From Solea solea (taxonomy: Eukaryota > Chordata > Actinopteri > Pleuronectiformes > Soleidae): a stretch of DNA of 64,000 bases. The DNA is taken from contig NC_081144.1 of the NCBI RefSeq assembly GCF_958295425.1, positions 21,366,853-21,430,852 of the forward strand, given 5' to 3'. Shown here piece after piece: positions 12,401-27,500 of this stretch. The position numbers and the translations under genes were made by a program. Below the pieces are notes generated by a model, which saw nothing but the letters and a program-made list of their open reading frames with translations, made no database searches and was not told the DNA's origin. How positions within the stretch are numbered: the stretch's first letter is position 1; every line of letters starts with the position of its first letter.

Positions 12401-15400
12401 CAACTTAGGGAAGGACCACACTATGAGGCAATTTGTTGTCAGTCCAAACTCTACTCCCACCAAAAAAAACTCCAGCCAACAGTTTGGCTACGGGACTGAT
12501 ACCCAGGTGACCATAAACATGAATGGAATTAGGAAATGAGCCCAATTCACATGACGTTTAACACTGGATCCACAGGTTAGTGGAGACAGGTACTGCAGTG
12601 GCATAAAAAAAGAAATCCCAAACAAACAGGGAACAGCAGAGATGTTTAAATTTTGTTACATCGAAAATAAATGTCTGTATGTGTGTGTGCACATGGATGA
12701 AACAGTGAATTGTACCCAAATGTTTAAATGCACTTATTATATTATTAAGTCGCTTTGGATAAAAGCATCTGCTAAATGACATGTAATGTAATGTAATTTG
12801 ATCAAAAACATATTAGCCACAGAAAAAGCCTTGTGGGACTATACATAAGGTATTTTAAGTACTACTAAAGACCTTGATGTTGGACATACAGTATTTCAGT
12901 AATGACTCACCTGTTGATCTGGCTTCTGCTTTGAAACCAGGGTTCTATTTCCTTTGCCGCCTACCAGTGTTTTCTTCTTTAGTTTCTGCCACCTCTTTAG
13001 AGGACGTACTGTCATTCCAATGTGCTATGTTGCATCATTGGCAAAAATAACCCAGCTTTTATACACTAGGAAAGGTCACAAATATGAGAAAGACAACAGT
13101 TTAATTATACTAGTAGTTTGACTTATCGTTATTGTGATACAAGGTAATAATGTCCACCTTGTAGTATAGATACTGTATGTATTGCCTGCCTTGGAATACC
13201 TGGGTCTGGACCTCTAAACATCCCCGAAAATCTATAGTTTTTCTCTAGTGGAGTCGGTGAACAACAAGGCACAATACCTACACAGTGACACTGGGCAGTG
13301 TGCTTCTTGATAACTAGACCTATCAACATGACAGCCAACATGAAATACGATCGTCTAAATGAAGAAAAGCAATTTGTGTTTCATGACCCTTGCGATCTAT
13401 TAAGCTGTGAGGTAAACAGAGCTGATTAGTTAATCTTCTTTGTTACCGAAATCCCACTAAAACTAGTCTCACTTACGAACTACACAGCAGTCTCTGCAAA
13501 GTCTGCTGGTAATAGGAATTGCACTTTTCTAGTCTTGATTACCACTCAAGACACTCCACACTACAGCTTGGCCATTCATACGTTCACAAAGCACATCTAC
13601 TGTTCTTTCTATCTCGCCATCAGCACGCTGCCTACACACCGACCCACTCATGAGCTACGGCCAACCTTCAGGATATCCACAGGAAAAAGTCAGTGGGAGC
13701 AAATATCAACAAGAGCTACATTCACACCAACAAGGTACGCCAAGAGGAGAATAATTAGGAGAATGAGAGCAACAGCCGAGGCAAACAATGTTCTTTAATT
13801 AATAGCTGCAACAATCCAGTAGTATACACTGCCAGGCCAAAAAAAAGTCACACACTAAAATGTCTTGGATCGCCTTTAGTTGTGATAATAACACATACTG
13901 TATGCATTGTTTCCATAAGCAAATGCAATGGAAAAACATTTATTTAAGTCCACAGTTGCATCAATTTTTCCACCAAGATCTTGTATTTGATGTATAATGA
14001 GGATGGACCACTGTGTAATAACTTCTTCAGCACATGCCAAAGATTCTCAGTGGGGTACTGCACTCATGACGTGGCTCTCGGAGCACGAGTAGCTTCTGAA
14101 AATTGATGTATTTCCACTTAAAACTAGCTATATGGAGGGTGTGATTACCATAGTGATTGGCCTTTGAAGTATCCAATAGTGCTGTGGCTACAACACAGCA
14201 TGAAGATGGAGCTAAACACAGAAGACAGTCTATATCCTCTGTTGTGGAGGACTTCTCACCACTAGTGTTGCCTATATCTGGAATGTTTTTTTGAGCGATG
14301 ACATAGAGCTGCTGATGAGGGAGAGACCAGAGAAACGCAGGCTCATCCCCAAGATGGAGTTGATGCGTCTGAATGTTTCATCGTGTCGGGGTATAAAAAA
14401 AAACTAAAAAACATACAGCCCTTGATTGGATGCAACTTGGTATACTCACGAGTACAGGATGAGTCATCCGAAATCTAAAAGTGGATTCAAGGGCATGGCA
14501 ACCTCTAAAGTCTAATTGGAATGTTGGGGGGAAAAAAATGCCCTTTTGATATTAGGTTGTATACAAGAATGTAGGTAATATTTCAACCAACATATGTGTG
14601 ATTAAAGCACTAAAATCCTGATTTTGATGCCATGAGGCCTTTAAGGTATGAACTTTGTGGTTGCCAATCTATGCCACTTCACAATTTACGCCTAATAAAT
14701 CCGAGCCTGTCTGAAAACATGCCCCAAAAACCTGGTTATTTAGTATATCTGGTTTTTGGGTGGGTGCATAACATTGCTGAACCTAGACATAACTAACTGA
14801 AGAAATCCCAGATCAGAACATTGCCTCCACTGTCTTGTATGGTAGACACTATGTGAAATGTAAAGTAAATGTATAAATGTAAATGTAAAGTAGAGTATTT
14901 GACATGGCTGGAATCAATGTGTTGGTATTACTGCTGGTAAATAAATAAAGATATGGCATGTGAACAATATGTATTCACACATCAAGAGACTCATTTTTGC
15001 ACGTCCCTCCCATCGGCTTAGAATATTAGTGAAAAAAAATGGTAGAATGTACTTGTGGACTCATGCAAGTAAGACAAGTGCGCTGACAGCAAGAGTCACC
15101 TGTGTGAAGGCTTTGTTGACTGGGGATTTCTTGCAGCCTACGTCCTGGACGTTTGTTCTGCAGGAAAAGTATAATCAGAGAGTCGGCAGGCATGGACAGG
15201 ATGCCACAGGCTTATGCAGGCTGAGGACACAAGCTGCTCACTGTGAGGTGAAACTGAGAGGCGGACGAGTGGTATAAAGGGGACGTGGATGGTATAAGTA
15301 GGGAAAGAATAATGGACATTAAAGGGGATTGATGCGGGGTATGTGGGGAAAGGACTTTGGATGGATAATCGATTGTTTGGAAAATAGGTGCAGTGTGAAA

Positions 15401-18400
15401 ATCCCAGTCTGGCACAGTCGGGCTGTGGCAGATTCCAGATGGAGACGAAGGGCTAGGTATTAAAGGGCTTGGCTGTCACAAATCCCCCACAGATACACCT
15501 GTCACACAGCGATTTAGGTGAGGCATGGTGGTCACACATCCCTCCTATTGTATTGATCTGCTGCCAAGGGAGAGATGAGGCAAGAGAGCACCTTTGGAGA
15601 TTAGCTTAACCTCTTTGGAGCAACTTTGACAAAGCTGCCCAGTTGGGAGCCCATGCAGGGAGCCCATGCAGCATCCAGTTTCCTGTACTGTGAACAATCA
15701 GACTTCACGGCATAAATCATGTCATGCTGTAAAAAACAAAGAGCATCATATTACACCTAAGGGTCAATGGGGAGGGGTTTCTTTGGTATTATTAATCAAT
15801 AATTCCATTGTGATCTTTCAGCATACCTCTTCTTCAGCTTGGCCAATCGTATGACAGGGCAGTTGAGAGGTTTGAAAGAGTCTGCCCAATCACAAAGCAG
15901 CTCAGAGAGTAAGAGTCCCCCCTTCCTCTTCCTTCTACACCACATACAGGTTCTTTATGCTGCTGCTCGCATCGATAAAAAAAAAGCTTCTGAAAGAGAT
16001 GTGGAAAATAAATGCTGATATAACATGTCAATATTGGCAGAGAGTTTCAGAGGTGGAGGGACTGCCTCAGGTCACCTGATGCTTATGAAACTACTTTCTC
16101 TGTACATGTTCATCTAATGAGGAGCTCAGGACAGAGCTGCAATCCCAAAACACAAGCATTTTAATAACTTATGGATGAAACTCAATAATCAACTTTTTTT
16201 TTTCCTTTATTCTTCGGGGTTTGGTGTTGGATAGCAAAAATAAACTGAACCACAATTCTAAACAGCATATTGTTCTACACAGTTGTTGCAGAATAATGGT
16301 TGGTCGCTTACACTGTAAGTTGCTCATTTGCACATCAAACACACTCAGGACAAGAACATTAGCATTCATTTGGAGTCGCCTGATGAATGCAAGTCCAATA
16401 TGCCGTTCTACTGCGCCAGAAGAAAAACTGTTTATGTGCGACGTGCCTCCCTGACATGTGTCACTAGGAAATTACATGTCGAATGTTCTCTTTTCTCAGA
16501 GCAATTTATTTTGATCATACATACTGTATATGTCGGTGTTACTTGTGTTTGTTACCTCTTTGTTAACTCTTTAGGACCTTTTCTGGCATAAACACTGACC
16601 TTGTTTGCACCAGTAGTCCTCATTGAGACCAGAACCTGGTCCTAATGAGGCAGAACCTTTTTAGAATTAGGAACAGGTTAAGTTTAGGGCTGAGATTTAA
16701 ATTGTGGTTAAGGTTAGGGTTAGGCATTAACTGGTTATTGTTATGGTTATGGTTATGGTTAAGGTTAGAAATAACACTTGGTTTAGGCTGTCCAAGTACA
16801 TAGAGGTCAGTGCAAGTCCTTAAAGTGTAACAAAACCCCTCTTTTGAGGCTTACTCTGCCTAATGCCTGATTTTGAAAAATGCCAAGAAGTGAGCTAAGA
16901 GATAATCTGGAGAGAGGATGATGGAGGGAAAGTGGGGAGCGGTGCAAGGGGCGTGGTCTGGTAGTGAACTTGACACTCAGTAGTAGCTGAGTGGGCTGTA
17001 CATGACTAAATTGGGTATTGCACCGTTGCTATCATGTGGATATGCTCTTACCCAATTACACATACAATGTGGTGGGCGTGGGATGGATGACCATGAATAA
17101 CTGAATCAACAGGAGCTGCTCACTCTCTCCTCAGATCTCATTAGGAGTCCTCAGGTGTAATCAGTCACCAGTGACCTTTATTTAGATGCTGTGACTCCCA
17201 CTTTGCCTTTATTCGCCTCCGCAACAGAGCCTATGTTGCATTCCAAATGAATTGCATATGGAAAGGATTGTCAAATCCAAAATTCATTTTACAGCAAAAT
17301 CTACATTCATATATTTACAGCTGTAAGGCACGTAGGGACAAAACTGCCCTATTGTATTATTTAACAGTGATGAAAAGCTGAAAATAACTCACTCTGAATC
17401 ACATAACACAGCCTTAATCACATATAGCTTTGTACTGGATATCAGATCTGAGTCATTTTAAAACCACTGCAGATGCAAAAGCAGATTTGTATAACAGAAG
17501 AAGGAACAGACTCTGAAAAACACACCTGCTGTGCATTAACCAAACTTCAACTCCCACCTGCTGATGACTCACAGCCCTCGAGGAGAAACAACAAAATACA
17601 GGAAGTAGCACAAGCGGTATCTAAAATTCATTAAACGTGACTCACTGGCATCACAGTAAAGAATAATCACAATGGCTTAAATACCGTTCCGTGGACTGGT
17701 GGGAGTGGGGAGGCCGTCTCTCCCACTGGTTTTAATGGAGTGAAACACCCATGCATGTGGATGAAAGCTGTCAATGCTCCACCAGCAAGTGTTACATAAG
17801 AGAAGTGGGATGTTTCATACGAGTGCCTGATAGAAATAAAAGAGAGATAAATTGTGCGTGCAGCACCAGATGTACAATGACAACGTGAAGAAGCTGAACG
17901 ATAATCTCTTTTCTTAAACTTTCCAGGTTTTGATGATCCGTGTCAGTGATTCTCTTTATATAGAGAAGAAAATGACACTTTCTAAAATGGAACAGGGTCA
18001 CTTCAATAACAGAAAGCTACTCCTAAACAGAAAGAAGCACACTCGTAGCTACTGGGGAATGAAAAGGAAAAATACCTCATGAATTCCATTATTTTTATCT
18101 CGAACCAAAGGAATGTGTCATCCAGCAGCATTTGTCTGACCACAGACAGAGCTTTTGGCTTTTTTCCTTCCAGCCTATAACGTCGGCAAGGATTTCAATT
18201 CCGCTTATAGCTGCTGCCGTTAAACTGGAGAGAGGCTTTACTGCTGAAGAACCATTTGCATTTCTCCAAGGGCAAGAGCCGTGTCGCAGAGGTCACGCAT
18301 GCCTGGAATATGTTAAAAACCAAGTCAGGACTGGACTAAACAGATCTTTGAAAAGTGCCAACACCACTGACTGTATACACAAATTAAGGTTGTCTTCCAG

Positions 18401-21400
18401 TTTGAAAAGTAAAGCACAGGAAGTGGGACAGAAAAAGCACTTAGCCACGAGGGGGGGGCGACTCCACTGGTTGCAAAAACCAGTACATTTGAATAGAAAG
18501 TTATTTCCCGAAGCTCTCAATCACTAGTTTCATGTGACGGTAAGGCTTCACATTTACATTACAGCCAGAAGACTGTATAAACAGCAATACATTGTGTTGT
18601 GTGTGTGTGTCTCAGAACGGAAATATGTACAATATTATCTCACATAAGAATAAAAAGCACTTAAAATTATTGTATTCTGGTGAATTTCTCTTACTGGGGG
18701 TAATTGTGCTTATTTCATGTAAGTGACTAAAAAGGTTTATTTGAAGGCAATGAAAACCACAAACCCTGTTCTTTTCTTACCGTTGTCTAAATTTCATTAG
18801 TGTGGATCAACTGTGATATATTTCCAGGCCCTAGAACTGTTTGAATATAGAAATTACACTGCAATGAGAGAGGAACAGGGGAAAAGGCATTAATGTTGCG
18901 ACTGTAATATTTGCTAATTCCCACCCAATTCAGCTCTTGTAAAAACTAATAAGCTGAAGTGAAAAAAAACTTGAGCTTCCATTTCTTCCCGTTTATATAA
19001 AAACATCAATAAAAGAGCTTTTTTTGGTTCTTTACAGTAACAGACAATGATCGCACACCTATACATCCTCCACATGTGGGAAGATACCGATGGGCATAAG
19101 ATAATTTGACGGAGGAAGAGGAAAGTGGAAGTCAAATTGAATTGAGGCAGTGACTGGGCAACGTGATACAGCATCCTTCAAGGACAAACTCTGAGCGATC
19201 AATAAATTAGATAAGACGAAGAACATCAGAGTCTTCCTGTACCTTGGCACATTCTTGTGAAAAAACTGTCTCCACACAAACTCAAGATGCACTTTTGGCT
19301 TGAAACGGTTGGCTCAGATTTGTCAAACTCTTGAGGGGAAAGTAGGAGAAAAAAAGAATTTACATCAGTTTGCTTCATTTGTTCAGGAAGAAGGCTCCGA
19401 CTATCTCAGCTGAAGGAAAGAAAGGAAAGAGTGAACACCACTAATTGAATTTCTGACGATCATCACGGTTCTACGTGAGATGAAGTGTAGACACTTTTGA
19501 GTTCTGCTTTTATTCCAAGCTCTATTTCTGTCCTAAATGTTCAGTGATGTGTTTATGACGTACAGTTTTTTTCTCTCCATTGTTGCCCCTGTACTATAGA
19601 TGTGTCACCAATCACTGGCTTTTATCCCTGAAAGCCTCACACAATAAAACACACTCACATCATCTCAGCCTGAGAGTTTCTCACAGACTTGGCCTTTGTT
19701 CACTTGTAAACTTCTTGGCAGCTCTTGTTTCTCCAGCTCAGCCTCCAGATCTCCAAAAGGCAGATAAAGTATTTAAGAAAGACATTCTGCTCTTAAAGCT
19801 GGGGTATGCAACATATGTTTAGTGTTACTGGTTCCTCATTCCACAACAACCTTTTGGCGTAATGTGACTCGAGTGATCCGAGTGAAAATGAGTCTCTGCG
19901 CCTCCTCTCTAACAAAATGGGAGTCAATTCAATACGGATGACATGAATTTCAGGGAGCAGCTCTACCCAGAATTCGACATTCAATGTTTCCATTCAGCTT
20001 TTTGCAAACTGTGTTTATTTGAAAGAAATGAGCATATTCAAGGGACAGTTCAGGTTGAACTATTTGGAAATAAAGTCAAGGCTGAGATAGTTTAGGCAGC
20101 AGGAGGAGAAGAGGACGAGAAGGTTCAAGGACATGGTGTAAAAGTAGAGTACACAGGGGAGAGGACAAAAGGGAGGCAGTAGGGCTGGGCGGTAAAACGA
20201 TAACAATATGTATCGATATTAATAGAAAAGACGTTCAATAAAGACACTCCACTTCATTTAGGCAGTGACAACTTCAAGTATTTATATAGCGCTTTACACT
20301 ACGGTTTTCCCGCCATTCACCCATTCACTCCATGCAGCACATCGATGTATTTTCTATCACTCATCTTTTATACCCATTCAAGGTCATGCGGTTAAAGTGT
20401 CTTGCCCAACTGATGCCCGATTGGCATGTAGACAAGCGGAGCCCGGGAATCGAACCCACAACCTTCGAGTTGAAAGAGGACTTGGCTACCGTCGCCCAAT
20501 AAAAGTCCAATGCTTCTGAATCTTAGTCAGCCATCTTGTGCACTATATTGCCGTGTTGTGGAGCAATCATTCCCAGAGACTGGTCTGGGACGCACAGATG
20601 GGTCCACTTGAGATTTAAATGGGTCACCAAATAAATGGTTGAATTTTCCAAGCCTCTTTAATTCATCACACATGTAGATCTTGGAAATGGCTAGCTCACC
20701 TTCCTAAAATAGTATTCCAGTGTTCCAGAAATGGTTACAACCATTATAAACATCACACAAGCATTTCCTCTGGTCATATTTGTGTGAATTGGATTGTAAT
20801 GTCTTTATAAAGTGGGTCCCCCAAATGAAATGTTTGAGAAACTTTATTGTCAATGGAGTTTCCCATACCAGTAGTTTACTAGACAAGTAACAACTTGTGA
20901 CTTGTGATCACCTGAAAGGACAGGATGATCCTTTGTCACTGCAGCCAGGAGGAAGTGAAATGCATTGGAGATCTCATGTGAATAGACTGCTTTGCTGTCT
21001 CATTCAGACACTGGCTGTTTACTGCTGGACATGGACTGTGGCAAGTCTGTCCGGACTTGAATTCAGTACAGTTCACATACTCCATGTACAGATCAAAGTA
21101 GAGATGGATGTGTGTGGGCTGACTAGTATTCTACAGGATGGTGTACACATCATGAGCTTTGATATGTATTTCACTGTGCACAGGAGCTCAGGAGGCCACC
21201 AGCAGCCTCCGTCACTGACTCAAGAGAGCACACTGCTGAGAAAATTGGAAAGTGCTCATCACTCATGGGTAAGGCAGCAGGAGGAGAGAGAGCATTTATG
21301 TAGCCTCTGTGGCTCACGTGTATGTCAGCCTCCCCTGATTCTGTGCCGTCAGAAACATGGCCGGGCTCAAAAACAAAATTTAATTTTCCCAATTCGATCT

Positions 21401-24400
21401 ACATCTGAGAGATCTGATAGTCATTCATAATTTCCTGCTCTGCACAAAGCTCATGACCCTATCAAGGTCACAGGAGAATTAACCATGATAGTCTTGGGTG
21501 TCCATGAGCTGTGGAAGCGGAACTTTGTATGTCTCTTTCTTTATGGAGTTCAGTTACAACACGCTTTATCCTCACCGTCATAAACACTCGCCACTGACAC
21601 TCGCTTCCCCTTTTCTGGCCATGTACAAGTACATCTGCTCTCAATGGAGCCGCTGGACAAGCTGTGGAGCCCTGTCCATAACGGTCAGGATCCATTTTGC
21701 AAGCTTCTGTGTTTTCCTAATTCTTGCCATTCGATGTTTACGTGGGGGGGGGGTTTGACCTCCTGATTCTCCGGGTCGGCAGCCCTCATATTGGAAGACT
21801 GAGTTTTCTGTGGGAGGGAGACAGCCCCCAAACTCCTGCGATAAGCTTTTTAACCATCACAATGACTCTGAAGGTGTTACTCACCTTCTACTACAGAGGT
21901 TATGAGTTTGAATCCCATCTCAGGTGAACTTGTTTTGGCAGCCCGTGGCCAAGTGGCCAAGTAACCGGAGGGTCGCCGGTTCAAATCCCCCGGCAAAAAA
22001 GGGCTGGGGTACCCCTGAGCAAGGTACCCAACCCCCAATGCTCCCGGGCACTACTCAGTGTGGCAGCCCACTGCTCCTAATTCTAGGATGGGTCAAATGC
22101 AGAGGAATACTTTCCCTAAGGGGATTAATAAAACTAAATTCTTCTTAAATTAGGGTAAAAAATACTGCATATAGTTATGCTTTAATATTTTACAATGCAG
22201 AACAAGCAACAAAATATCTAGCTAGCACAATAACATAAGGCAAACCTCTTGCCATGAAAACTATGGATTGCGCCCAGAAGGGACTCTTTAATCAAACAGC
22301 AGGCCTTTGAGTGGTGGACCTGGCTGCAACTGCGGCTCACACTGCTTTACATTATGGTGTTATGATTGTGCCAAGTTGTGATATGAAAGGATAACCACCA
22401 TCCTCCAGAACTCCAGTGCAGCATGCAGGGGATTATTTTTAAGAACCTCTGGATGAATGACCGTACCCAACAACTGTATCCAGACACCGACACTGGTGGT
22501 CACACAAATCTGTACAAATCCAATGAAATGTTCCCATTAAAATAAATGAAAGGCCACGAGAAACGTGTTCCTGACAATTTTTGAACCAGTATCCTGTCAG
22601 ACTGGTCAACATCTGACAAATCTGACTGTATTGAGTTCAGTGTTGGTTGCATATCTTTCCTTCATCCTCTTATTAGTTCAAATTAATAATCATTGTCGCA
22701 ATGTCTTCTTGTGATTCCTTGTATATTATTAGTGTAGAGGCTTTAACATCGAGCCATCAGTGTTGCTCACATCCCTGAAGTGTATATTTGAAACAACTCT
22801 ATCAGGAAGGAGGAAGGGCCTGTCCTTTAGCTCAAAACAGCCTCAAGTCTTAGTGGCAAACAAGACATTTCAGATACTCCGGTGCAGACTCAGGCTGCCA
22901 AACTCCTGCTTTACCACACCCAACAGCATTCCACAGAGAGTTTTGACATTATACCATTCCAACCTGCACCTAAAAACATGGCATAAAGCACATTTAAAAC
23001 TCTTTATTCCACTGAATTAGAGCAGCACTGTCAGTTCAAGTTCAAGTAATAAACTCGCATCTCAAGCTGAAAAACCTATTTGTTTCGTTCTTTCTCCGTA
23101 TGCCGTTTAGAATTTCTATATTTAGCATCTACACAGGGAGCAGTCCTGTCATACGTGTAGCTCTCGGTGAGTACTTCTAATTGAATTCAGTCAGTTACAT
23201 GAGAAGTGGAAAATGAAGGTTTGCCTAATGGAGTATACAGTTCAACCTCCTGTCTGTTGCATGGCACCCACACTGTTAATTACATCCTCCCGTCATAAAG
23301 CACCGTCGCATTATTGCCACGGCATTCCGTCCCATGTGGATCTGCTGCCAAATAGCTCACAGCTGAGACTCGATAGCTCGCTGAATATTTAAAGCTGCGG
23401 TGCGTAATTTTGGTGAAACGACATAACATTATAATATTGTAGCTGACAGGCTCAATTATATATACATACATATATACATATATATACACACATATATATA
23501 TATATACATACATATACATATATATATATATGTGTATCCTAAGAAAATTTTACCCTGGTGGACAACAAAGACTTATTCTATTCTATTCTAAATGTTTCAA
23601 TGCACCTTTAAGTTACAGCTGCATTATTATACACATTGCTTTCATTTCCTTAAGAGTATAGCAAACATGTTTTCAAGTACGAGGTTGTTTATCCTGTCAG
23701 TCAGTTCCAGGTGGAGCTGATTGGCAGTTTTTTTTTTCCTCCCCTCTCAGTGATTAGGTAAGTGTCTGTTCACTCAGACAGGAAACAACCCCGCAAGAAG
23801 CGATAAATACCATTTAAGGGGGCTAGTTTGACTAACACTGATCCTCCATGAGTCTGAAGGCTTATAACTTATCTTAACATGCTGAAACACTGCACAGAGG
23901 TTTTGTCATGCCAAGTGTTTCGGTTATAACTCATTACTCACTTGACTATCTTGACGTACACTCGCTTGTCCGACACAATGCTACCGATGACAAGCAACTG
24001 TGACTATTATTGTTTCCTCAGGCAGTGCATGACATTGTTGAAAACTGCATTCAGAGTATTTAATTAAAAGCTAAAAAAAAAACAAAAAACCCTGCCATCT
24101 GAATCCTTTGCAAAGTATTGTGAGGGATCAGATCGAGGAGAAATAAATTATACGAAATGAAATGTAGCCTTCCTCATGCAGACAACCATGGAGACAGCAG
24201 CAGTGCTGGGTGTTTTTGTGTCAGAGGGACACTGGACAAAATTTATATCACATTGTATGAAAACACAGGAAAATCAAAGACTTAAGGTGATGGCTGTCAA
24301 GAGCCTGGGGATACAGGGAGAAGGTGGTTCAATTAAAGCCGGATCAGTGTTTTGGTGTAGCTCTGCTTTAACAATGCATTTCTAATCAGCGGTACTGACA

Positions 24401-24472
24401 GCATATCCAGAGGTCTACTATACCCTGTTGCTCTAATGATATACAGCACTGTGCAATACAACTTCTGTCCTG

Positions 24473-24512
<40 letters not shown>

Positions 24513-27500
24513 GGCATGTACTCGTGGATTTGAAGAGAATCATACAAGACTGCTGAAAACGTTCTTTCACTCACCGATTTCTCAATAAACTCCAAGCTGA
24601 AATGATTAGATGCGACACACACACACACACACACATACACACAAAGCTTCAATCCATTACACACCGATGAATGACGCACGTTCTTCAGAATCCACTCGAG
24701 ACACAGTTAGGAGATACTCGTCCTTCAATTTTCAAAACATCTCAACCACAATTCCAGCACACAACACATTAAGTGCGACACCAACGCAAGCAAATTGCAA
24801 TGACAATGCCAAGGCTATGCTCTATTAAGCATAAAATGTTTACCATAATGAAGTAAATCCATCACCGTCGCTCTACTTCAAAACCTCAGGGTAGACGCTT
24901 ACATAATGTAATCAACAGGTGTATATATTTTGATCCTCAGCTCATGGTCATTGAAGAAGACGGAGCACATCTGTATATTTTCCATAAAAACAAACAAGGC
25001 AATTGCAGGATACTACACTGTTCACGTCTATACTGTAGATGTATACACTAGACAACACATAAATCAGGCAATATGTCAGGCAACTCTTCTCTTTGCCGAC
25101 TGTTTTCATTCTAAAAGTGAAGATTGTAGATAGCTATTGTGCCAAAACAGTCAGAGACAGGCTAATGGGAGGACATTTTACCAGCTCCCCACAGATCCAG
25201 AAAGAGGGCAGAGGTGGGAAAACAACCCACAAGCAACTGATTTTGTGGTCGACTCCCAGTAAATAATGGACTAGTCTAACTGATGTACAAGTCTACACGG
25301 CAACGTTATCACAACAAAGCCAGAGCGCGTCCATTTGTTTCCCTCCAGGCTTTTATAAACTTTTAGTGACTCTCTGGAGTAAAATGAAGGGACGTTAATC
25401 CGGAAGTTGAAGATGTCAGGATACTGCAGGTCTGAAATAAAGTCCTCTCCACCCGTTTTCACCCACATCTTGCGGCATTATAAGGATCGGAAATATTCCC
25501 CTGGTCAAGTTTTGCGACATATCGGTTGATCTCCATGGATCTAAAGTGCACAGTGAACACAGAATTTAGAAACTGGAATCTGAGCTTTTTCACAGAAAAT
25601 ATGGTGCTCGTAAATAAGTTTGCACTCTCGACCATGACTCGGCTTCAGCTCCACAAATGACAGTTCTTTGGATAGTGAGCACTTTCCACCCATTACTTCT
25701 GCAATTTGTGCAGTTCAAATCTTTAAAAGCTTTAAAAGTGTGGAAGAGCTTGAATTAGCAGACTCACTATGAAAAGCATGCATGTGACCCTGTCCTGTCT
25801 GCCGTGTGTTAAATGGGCATTTCGGAGGCTGCAGGCACCACGTTCTTCTTTTTTCCTTCTTCAGACGATCTTAGTATCAGGGCTGGAGGAAGGATTTGAA
25901 CGACTAATCAAAAACAAATCTCTCAAGCTGAAGGCACCGAAACCTTCTGTCATTGTTAATCTACACAAGCTCTGTCATAGCGGAGTGTTTTCTGAGCACC
26001 TGCGTCATTGCTGGAAACCAGTCTATGCCAAGGACCACTGAGAACGCCAGGCAAGGACACTTTAGCTTTGCAGTGCAGACAAAGCAAATTTATCCACAAG
26101 CATATCTAAATCAAGGAACTTTTGTTGTGGAAACATTACATTTCTGGCTAATAGTATGGCTAGTACGGTGTAAAGTCTCCTTGCTACTCAATTAGTACTA
26201 ACGCATGGCAGTTTCCAAATGCATCATCCCTACATCATTGAGCAGCTTTCCCAGTCAATATCAAACAGCAGTGTCCCTTAACTATTTTCTTTCCGTCTTA
26301 ATTTTCTTCTTAAATCTAAAAAAAAAAATCCTCATAAAGGGTAAGCAAATGAAAAATCGACTCAAACTTAGAATGCCACAACCGAGCCTTGGCCTGTGGT
26401 TCTGAGGAAAAGCTTTGGGGTAAAAGAGAGAGACAGGAAAATAAAACCACACCTACACAAGACAATAATGAGATTGGGAGTCGCACATAATAGTGAGAGA
26501 GGGGGAGAGAGAGAGAGAGAGAGAGAGGGGAGGCTGCCGTTTTAGTATCATCATGTAGGGGAATGCAGCTATATATTTAAAACTACTGGCGCAGGCTTGT
26601 GAAGCGATTGATGGGGGTAATACCGTGTCGGAGGCTTTTTAATCCCTGCTCTGTCCCCTGGCTGTAATTTCTCTACCGCATGACATAAAGAAGGCCAAGA
26701 GACCTCACATCCTGACCTTTGGTCAACCTCCACGTTTCTGACCCTCCCCTGTCTTGTCCTTGTTCTTCACCTGTACAGTGGAACATCACCGTTCATCACG
26801 TTTATCTTGCTTTTAAGACACTACGACGCAGAACGTGTTCAATGTGCACACCACAACGTGTCAGACAGAGAGAAAGTGACACTTTTAGCTATTTCTACCA
26901 AATCACTTGCAGTTTTTTATCCAAACACCAAACACTGATGCCCTTAGTAAGTCACATGCCAAGTTTGAAGGCCGTCAAGCAACACATGAGATAGTCATGC
27001 GATTGAAAGACAGCCTGATTTTTAGATTTCTGCATCAAAATGACTCAAAACAATGAGACTAACGGTGCTTTTACCGCTATACAGTTCTCGACACACGCAA
27101 ACTAAGAAAAGCAGTTTGTTCCGGTTTACTAAATCATTACAACCGGTTAATTAAAAAGATTAGTTCAGTACTTCCTGCATGACTGGAGCACAGACTCCAT
27201 CAGACACAGTCACTGAACTTAAAAAAATGGCTCCAACGGAATCCGTATTCATATTGAACGTTTCATTGGCTTCGGTCGCATTTTAACGGCGTCCTGTGCC
27301 TCGCAGGGGCTGCTGATGTCAGGCCACGCATCTATTATTTCAATAGCAAATATTCCGCAAGTGAGGCCTCTTTGAAAAAAATAATGAATGGAATAGGTGA
27401 GCAGAAATGTTCAGCAGAGCTGAGGTTCACCAGCTGTCGTGAGGCATCGAATAATGCTCTTCAGCAGCAAGCAGAGAGCGCGCGCGAGAGAGAGAGAGAG

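Noticed and set aside
16700..16730. GGTTAGGGTTAGG as interstitial telomere
   Set aside because: Only about two units, embedded in a known style of dispersed repeat.
18132..18527. 131-codon plus-strand open frame
   Set aside because: No recognisable motif or splice context; treated as chance.
20897..21430. 177-codon plus-strand open frame in cpne9 intron 2
   Set aside because: No domain or motif, composition typical of random sequence, and it lies amid repeats.
21938..22010. tRNA gene
   Set aside because: A and B boxes are present but no cloverleaf closes and a SINE body follows.
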